A stretch of DNA of 64,000 bases from Clostridium sp. CAG:354_28_25 (lineage in GTDB: Bacteria > Bacillota > Clostridia > TANB77 > CAG-508): NCBI GenBank assembly GCA_001915925.1, contig MNRL01000014.1:1-64000 (forward strand), given 5' to 3'. The notes under the pieces were generated by a model. The model ran no database searches and had not been told where the DNA came from. It saw only the letters and a program-made list of their open reading frames with translations. The translations under genes and the position numbers were made by a program. Numbering within the stretch: the stretch's first letter is position 1; each line of letters opens with the position of its first letter. This document shows positions 59,769 through 64,000 of the stretch, piece after piece.

Positions 59769-61268
59769 CTAATACATATAACATTCTATTACTAATGTAT
59801 TATCTACTATTCCATAACCATTTTCGTTCTCTTGTTTAAGATATTCTGTTAATAAATCTTTTGTCAAGTTTACTGTTTCTAAATTTCTTTTTGTATAAAA
59901 ATTTATAACTCCAGCTGCAGCCCAATCACATCTAACTGCATTATATGTTACTACAGACTTTCTTGAAATATTCTCAAAATATGTTTTATCTGCTTGTCCT
60001 TTAATTGTGTATATTGCTATATTCTTTACTTGTTCGTTTGCCCTACTTTCATAATTTTTTATATAATTTTCTATTGTTTGAACTTCTTTTTGTTCATATT
60101 TATTAACTAATTTATGTTCATATGTAACTATTATACAATTATATATACTAATAAAGCTATAAATTATTAAAATTAATGCAAATATTTTTCTAAAAATTTC
60201 GTCCTCATTTTCCATAATTAGACAAATTAAAGCAAAACCCAGCATACTTCCTATTGAAAAATGTAGTCTTCCAGTATAAAAACTTGATAATGTACCTAGC
60301 GATACTACAAAACCACATATTATACTTACAATTATTATACTTATTTCTTTTATCGTTAAAAAATTTTTACTCTTAGTCTTAATATCATAAACTAATGAAC
60401 ATATTAATATAACACTTAAGAATATATATAATAAATTAGTTGGAAATAAGCCAATATTATCTTTTAAAATAGACGTAAAATTGCTAATAATATATTGTAA
60501 ATTTGTAAATATATTAGCTATGCTACCAACCCTAGTTTGCTGTCTCCCTGTTATATCTCCAATAATATTAACTATTAGCATATTAATACATATACCAATA
60601 AGTGCACATACACCGGCTACAAATAAATCTATTAAAATTTGTTTTATATTTGTTTTTATATTTTCTTTTGAACCTTTTAATTCTACTTTATTTTTTAGCA
60701 AACTAAAAACAAAAGTTACTATAATGAGAAATCCTGCTGTTCCCTGATATGCTATAACTCCTATTATAGCTAAAATTAATGCTATACTTTTATTTTTTAT
60801 TCCTTTGTTATTAACTATAAAATCTGCAGAATATATAAATGCTAATAGACTTAGTGCCATTACGATTGCTTCTACAAAATACATGTTCTCTATATACATA
60901 AAATTAAATATTGTAAAAAATGAAGCAATTGTAATTAATATCTCTTTCTTTAAATTTGATTCACCATTTTTTAAAATTGTATTCTTTAATTTTATAACAC
61001 AGCCAGCAGATATTAGTAGTGCTCCTAATAATGTTCCTATCACATAAATTTCTATTGATACATTAAGTTTTGCACATATCATAGTAATAAGATACATTAT
61101 TAGCCTTCCATCTTTTAAAGACCAATTTGTAGCATATGTTTCATATCCTACATTCATAATATTATATGTATCTGAAGCATAATGCATAGTTAGCCAGTTA
61201 CTATACATTAGTATTGCCAATATAAATATTCCAAAAAAGATTAAGAAATCTTTTTGCCTTTTTTTCAT
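59769..61268 (-). CDS. GtrII-like membrane glucosyltransferase, first paralogue
   Basis: 499 residues with about eleven helices (FLIFFGIFILAILMYSNWLT and others). The loop HYASDTYNIMNVGYETYATN with NWSLKDGRL near 50 matches the outside acidic loop of GtrII-type glucosyltransferases, which add sugars to envelope polymers from a lipid-linked donor. It is about 15 bases from polA. The neighbouring gene is a diverged paralogue. The acceptor is unknown. Confidence 0.75.
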   Translation of the reverse strand: MKKRQKDFLIFFGIFILAILMYSNWLTMHYASDTYNIMNVGYETYATNWSLKDGRLIMYLITMICAKLNVSIEIYVIGTLLGALLISAGCVIKLKNTILKNGESNLKKEILITIASFFTIFNFMYIENMYFVEAIVMALSLLAFIYSADFIVNNKGIKNKSIALILAIIGVIAYQGTAGFLIIVTFVFSLLKNKVELKGSKENIKTNIKQILIDLFVAGVCALIGICINMLIVNIIGDITGRQQTRVGSIANIFTNLQYIISNFTSILKDNIGLFPTNLLYIFLSVILICSLVYDIKTKSKNFLTIKEISIIIVSIICGFVVSLGTLSSFYTGRLHFSIGSMLGFALICLIMENEDEIFRKIFALILIIYSFISIYNCIIVTYEHKLVNKYEQKEVQTIENYIKNYESRANEQVKNIAIYTIKGQADKTYFENISRKSVVTYNAVRCDWAAAGVINFYTKRNLETVNLTKDLLTEYLKQENENGYGIVDNTLVIECYMY

Positions 61269-61283
61269 ATCATCACCTAATTT

Positions 61284-62792
61284 TTAAATATATGCTAAGA
61301 AATACAAAATGTCATCCATTATTACGAAGTTACCTTCATATCCTAACTTTCTTTTAGCTGCATATGCATAAAACAATTCTTTATTTGGATATGCTTCTAG
61401 ATAGTTATCTGCAAAATCTCTACCTGTATAAAAATTAATTGTACCTATTGCAGACCATGTACATGCAACGCCATCATATGTAAGAACTGACTCGTTCTTT
61501 ATTTCTTCAAAATAGCCATATTTTTTCATGTTAGATAATTTAAAATATCTAGCCTCTGTAATTTTTACATTATTTTCTCTTTCATATGTTTCTATGTAAT
61601 CTTCTAAGCCTTCACACTGCTTCCTTTCTAACTCGTTAACTTGTTTATGTTGATATAGCAACGATATTGTATTTACTATCGTTATAAGATTATAAGCAAT
61701 TAATGTTGTTATTATTAAATATTTAATGATTGTCTCTTCTTCAAAAATGCTTGTTTTACAAAATAGATAAATAAAAATAACTCCTATTAAGACCCCAACA
61801 GGTACATGAATTCTTCCTGTATCATAACTTGCAATACTAACAATACACATTGCAAAAGTTATAAGAACAGTTAATGCAAAAAGAAATATTATATTAAATA
61901 CTATACCATTTTCTTTGGTCTGGACTTCATAAATCCCTGCCATAAGTGTTATGATTAATACAAAGATCATCATTAAATAATTAGGAAATAGTCCACAATT
62001 ACTTATAAACATAGTATTAAATACCATTGTACCAAATCTAGACAAAACATAAATAAAATTTTCTAGTAAATTTTGTATTCCATTTAATCTTTTTTGAGTA
62101 GTTCCTGCAAGATATGTTGCAATATCTATTTGAATTAAATTAGCCACAAATGAAATTATTGTAATTAAGATTATTACTCCAAAATCTTTTAATATTTCTT
62201 TTATATTTTTTCCATTTTTGGCTATAGAAAATACTACCCCATATAGTGCAAATAAACCTATTGTACCTTGATAACAAAAAGTTGCTATTATGGCTAATAG
62301 CCCTGCTTTAAGTGCATATAATTTCTTTTTGTCTACAATTTGTTTTACTGCCAATATATAAAATAATACACTAAATCCCATAACTGCAGCTTCTACAAAA
62401 TATAAATTCTCTACGTACATAAAGTTAAATACTGTACAATATGATATTAAAATTGCAATAACTTCTTGTAATTTTGTTTCTTTTTTGCAAAATTTCATTA
62501 TCATATTTTTTAGTACTATAACTGCTATACACGATATTATTAAACCAATAACAGTTAAAGTTATTACATAAACATTAATAGGAATATTTATTGTATTTGC
62601 AAACATTCCTATTAAAAACATAAATATTCTTCCATCACTTAAAGAATTATTTATCGCATATTTTTCATATCCTATATTCATTATATTATATGTATCTGTT
62701 GCATAGTGCATTGATACATAATTCCAAAAAACAACCCCAGTTATTACAAATAAAATAAAAAATAATATTAAGTTCTTTGTTCTTTGTTTCAT
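61284..62792 (-). CDS. GtrII-like membrane glucosyltransferase, second paralogue
   Basis: 502 residues, about eleven helices. It shares MHYATDTYNIMNIGYEKYAI, SLSDGRIFMFLIGMF and the C-terminal end (LTYDGVACTWSAIGTINFYT) with the first paralogue. A tandem duplication with divergence is clear. Both probably act on polyprenyl-phosphate glucose or a similar donor. Ribosome site AAGGAGAAGG. Confidence 0.75.
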   Translation of the reverse strand: MKQRTKNLILFFILFVITGVVFWNYVSMHYATDTYNIMNIGYEKYAINNSLSDGRIFMFLIGMFANTINIPINVYVITLTVIGLIISCIAVIVLKNMIMKFCKKETKLQEVIAILISYCTVFNFMYVENLYFVEAAVMGFSVLFYILAVKQIVDKKKLYALKAGLLAIIATFCYQGTIGLFALYGVVFSIAKNGKNIKEILKDFGVIILITIISFVANLIQIDIATYLAGTTQKRLNGIQNLLENFIYVLSRFGTMVFNTMFISNCGLFPNYLMMIFVLIITLMAGIYEVQTKENGIVFNIIFLFALTVLITFAMCIVSIASYDTGRIHVPVGVLIGVIFIYLFCKTSIFEEETIIKYLIITTLIAYNLITIVNTISLLYQHKQVNELERKQCEGLEDYIETYERENNVKITEARYFKLSNMKKYGYFEEIKNESVLTYDGVACTWSAIGTINFYTGRDFADNYLEAYPNKELFYAYAAKRKLGYEGNFVIMDDILYFLAYI

Positions 62793-62893
62793 GCCTTCTC
62801 CTTATTCTTTTGTAATTCTTAATTTAAATTTTCCTTACAATCATATAATTTTTTTATAAAATATTCAAGTGATATTTATAATCTTTTTATATG

Positions 62894-62918
62894 CAAAAAG
62901 GAAGGCTTCCCTTCCTTC
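62894..62918 (-). terminator. Terminator after the ABC-F gene
   Basis: AAGGAAGG (62898-62905) pairs with CCTTCCTT (62910-62917), followed by TTTTTGC on the minus strand. Confidence 0.8.
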
Positions 62919-62929
62919 TTTAATTCTAT

Positions 62930-64000
62930 CTATTTAATTTTTTTAATACATAAATTCTCTATATTTACAGCTTTAGTTGCTAAATCTTTATAAAAACTCG
63001 CTTCATGAGAAACTAGAATAACAGTTCCTTTAAATTCTGTTAATGCCTTCTGTAACTCTTCTTTTGTATCCGCATCTAAGTGATTGGTAGGCTCGTCCAA
63101 TATTAATAAATTACAAGGTTTTAGTATTAATTTGCATAACTTAACCTTTGCTTGTTCCCCACCACTTAGCGTAGAAATAGGTTGCATAACATGTTCCCTT
63201 TTTATTCCACAATCGGCTAAATGTTTTCTAACTTGTTTTTGCGTTAATTTTGGAAATTCTCTAGAAATTATATTTAATGGAATATCCTGTGGATCTTCCC
63301 ATTTTAAATCTTGCTCATAATATCCTATACTCTTAATTGTTTCTGAAAACTTAAAATTTCCAGAAATAGGTTTAATTTCTCCCATAATAGTTTTTAATAA
63401 TGTGGATTTTCCAATCCCGTTAAATCCTGTTATAACTAGTTTTTCCTCATTTTGTACGTCAAATTTCATTTTAGGAAGTAATGGATAATAATATCCTACT
63501 TCTAAACCATTTACTTCTAATATTACTTGTGCAGTACTTTGGATACAATTAAAACGGAAATGCGGTTTACTAGTAAAAGATGGTTTTTCTATTTTTTCCA
63601 TCTTTTCTAACTTTTTCTCTCTACTCTTTGCCATCTGCGCAGTTGATGCTCTAACCTTATTTTTTGCAATATAATCTTCTAATCTTTTTATTTCTCTTTG
63701 CTGTGAATTATATTGCCTTATATAATCTTCTCTTAAAAATTCTTTTTGTTTTAAAAAACTAGAATATGTCCCTTTGTATTTTTTCATTTTATTGAATTCT
63801 ATATCACAAATACAAGTTGTAACCTTCTCTAAAAAATCGAAATCATGTGATACTATTATAAATGCACCTTTAAAAGTTTGTAGATATTCTGCCAGCCACT
63901 CTACATGCTCTTTATCTAAAAAGTTAGTTGGCTCATCTAGTACCAAGACTTCTGGATTTTGTAAAAGTAATTTTGCTAAAATTACTTTTGCCCTTTGCCC
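62930..64000 (-). CDS. ABC-F family ATPase, 3' part (runs off the window)
   Basis: The frame is open to the window edge. The first ATPase domain is cut before its signature: GQRAKVILAKLLL then VLVLDEPTNFLD. A linker follows (KYKGTYSSFLKQKEFLREDY), then the second domain with Walker A GFNGIGKST, signature SGGEQAKVKL and LILDEPTNHLD. ABC-F proteins bind the ribosomal E site; some protect against antibiotics, others act in translation control. The arm type cannot be set from this part. The N-terminal third lies beyond the window. Confidence 0.9.
   Translation of the reverse strand, partial: GQRAKVILAKLLLQNPEVLVLDEPTNFLDKEHVEWLAEYLQTFKGAFIIVSHDFDFLEKVTTCICDIEFNKMKKYKGTYSSFLKQKEFLREDYIRQYNSQQREIKRLEDYIAKNKVRASTAQMAKSREKKLEKMEKIEKPSFTSKPHFRFNCIQSTAQVILEVNGLEVGYYYPLLPKMKFDVQNEEKLVITGFNGIGKSTLLKTIMGEIKPISGNFKFSETIKSIGYYEQDLKWEDPQDIPLNIISREFPKLTQKQVRKHLADCGIKREHVMQPISTLSGGEQAKVKLCKLILKPCNLLILDEPTNHLDADTKEELQKALTEFKGTVILVSHEASFYKDLATKAVNIENLCIKKIK

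Overview
This window looks like a chromosomal segment of a low-GC, spore-forming Bacillota of the class Clostridia, possibly an uncultured gut lineage. The pointers are the strong A+T bias, AGGAGG-type ribosome binding sites, TTGACA/TATAAT promoters, a tyrosine T-box, a Spo0E-like phosphatase preceded by Spo0A-box-like sites, a DUF1540 protein, Asp23/Gls24, a Prx and a C_GCAxxG_C_C protein. No rRNA, tRNA, CRISPR array, integrase, insertion sequence or phage module was recognised. Almost all genes lie on the minus strand. The exceptions are 21486-22137 (broken) and 28161-30616.

Layout from low to high coordinate. 1-9.8 kb: TetR + YhgE/Pip export protein, an SDR broken by a stop codon, and a TetR-regulated heterodimeric ABC exporter whose first subunit is frameshifted near its N-terminus. 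9.8-14.3 kb: MurD coupled to a MurL-like epimerase (an L-Glu route to D-Glu in peptidoglycan), then tyrS behind a T-box with a 27-codon ORF in between. 14.4-18.9 kb: small unknown proteins and an acetyltransferase/kinase cluster (GNAT, GNAT-DUF402 fusion, P-loop kinase, double GNAT) preceded by a promoter plus a terminator-ended leader RNA of unknown class. 19-21.3 kb: C_GCAxxG_C_C protein, Nol1/Nop2/Sun-type RNA methyltransferase, endonuclease IV. 21.3-25 kb: a broken foreign-looking plus-strand gene and two tandem antitoxin-zeta toxin pairs. 25-33 kb: flavin reductase, GIY-YIG protein, a large CbxX/CfqX-like AAA+ protein, two small exported membrane proteins, SmpB, DUF1540, peroxiredoxin, an ATPase, and YolD plus a Y-family polymerase. 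33.4-38.8 kb: aldolase, two unknown coupled genes, Spo0E-like protein, GT39-like membrane glycosyltransferase, ComEC-like hydrolase.

38.8-50.5 kb is mostly housekeeping: DUF3006, MetG, GlmM, ArgS, PlsC, NadD, YdcF-like, a CtpE-like P-type ATPase, a small alarmone synthetase, DUF308 and Gls24. 50.6-64 kb holds a second heterodimeric ABC exporter, a VanY-type peptidase, GalE, a lytic transglycosylase, PolA, two GtrII-like paralogues and the 3' part of an ABC-F gene that runs off the window. Cell-envelope work recurs: MurD/MurL, GlmM, GalE, GtrII, VanY, lytic transglycosylase, GT39.

Three themes deserve attention. First, there are several probable single-base lesions: the SDR stop, the ABC frameshift, the 21.5 kb gene, and perhaps the alarmone synthetase start. 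They are either recent gene decay or assembly errors. Second, a dispersed repeat with core GGGATTTGGGGACGTTCC often begins exactly at a TAG stop codon. Third, there is a candidate attenuator RNA in front of the acetyltransferase operon and a tiny ORF between the T-box and tyrS.
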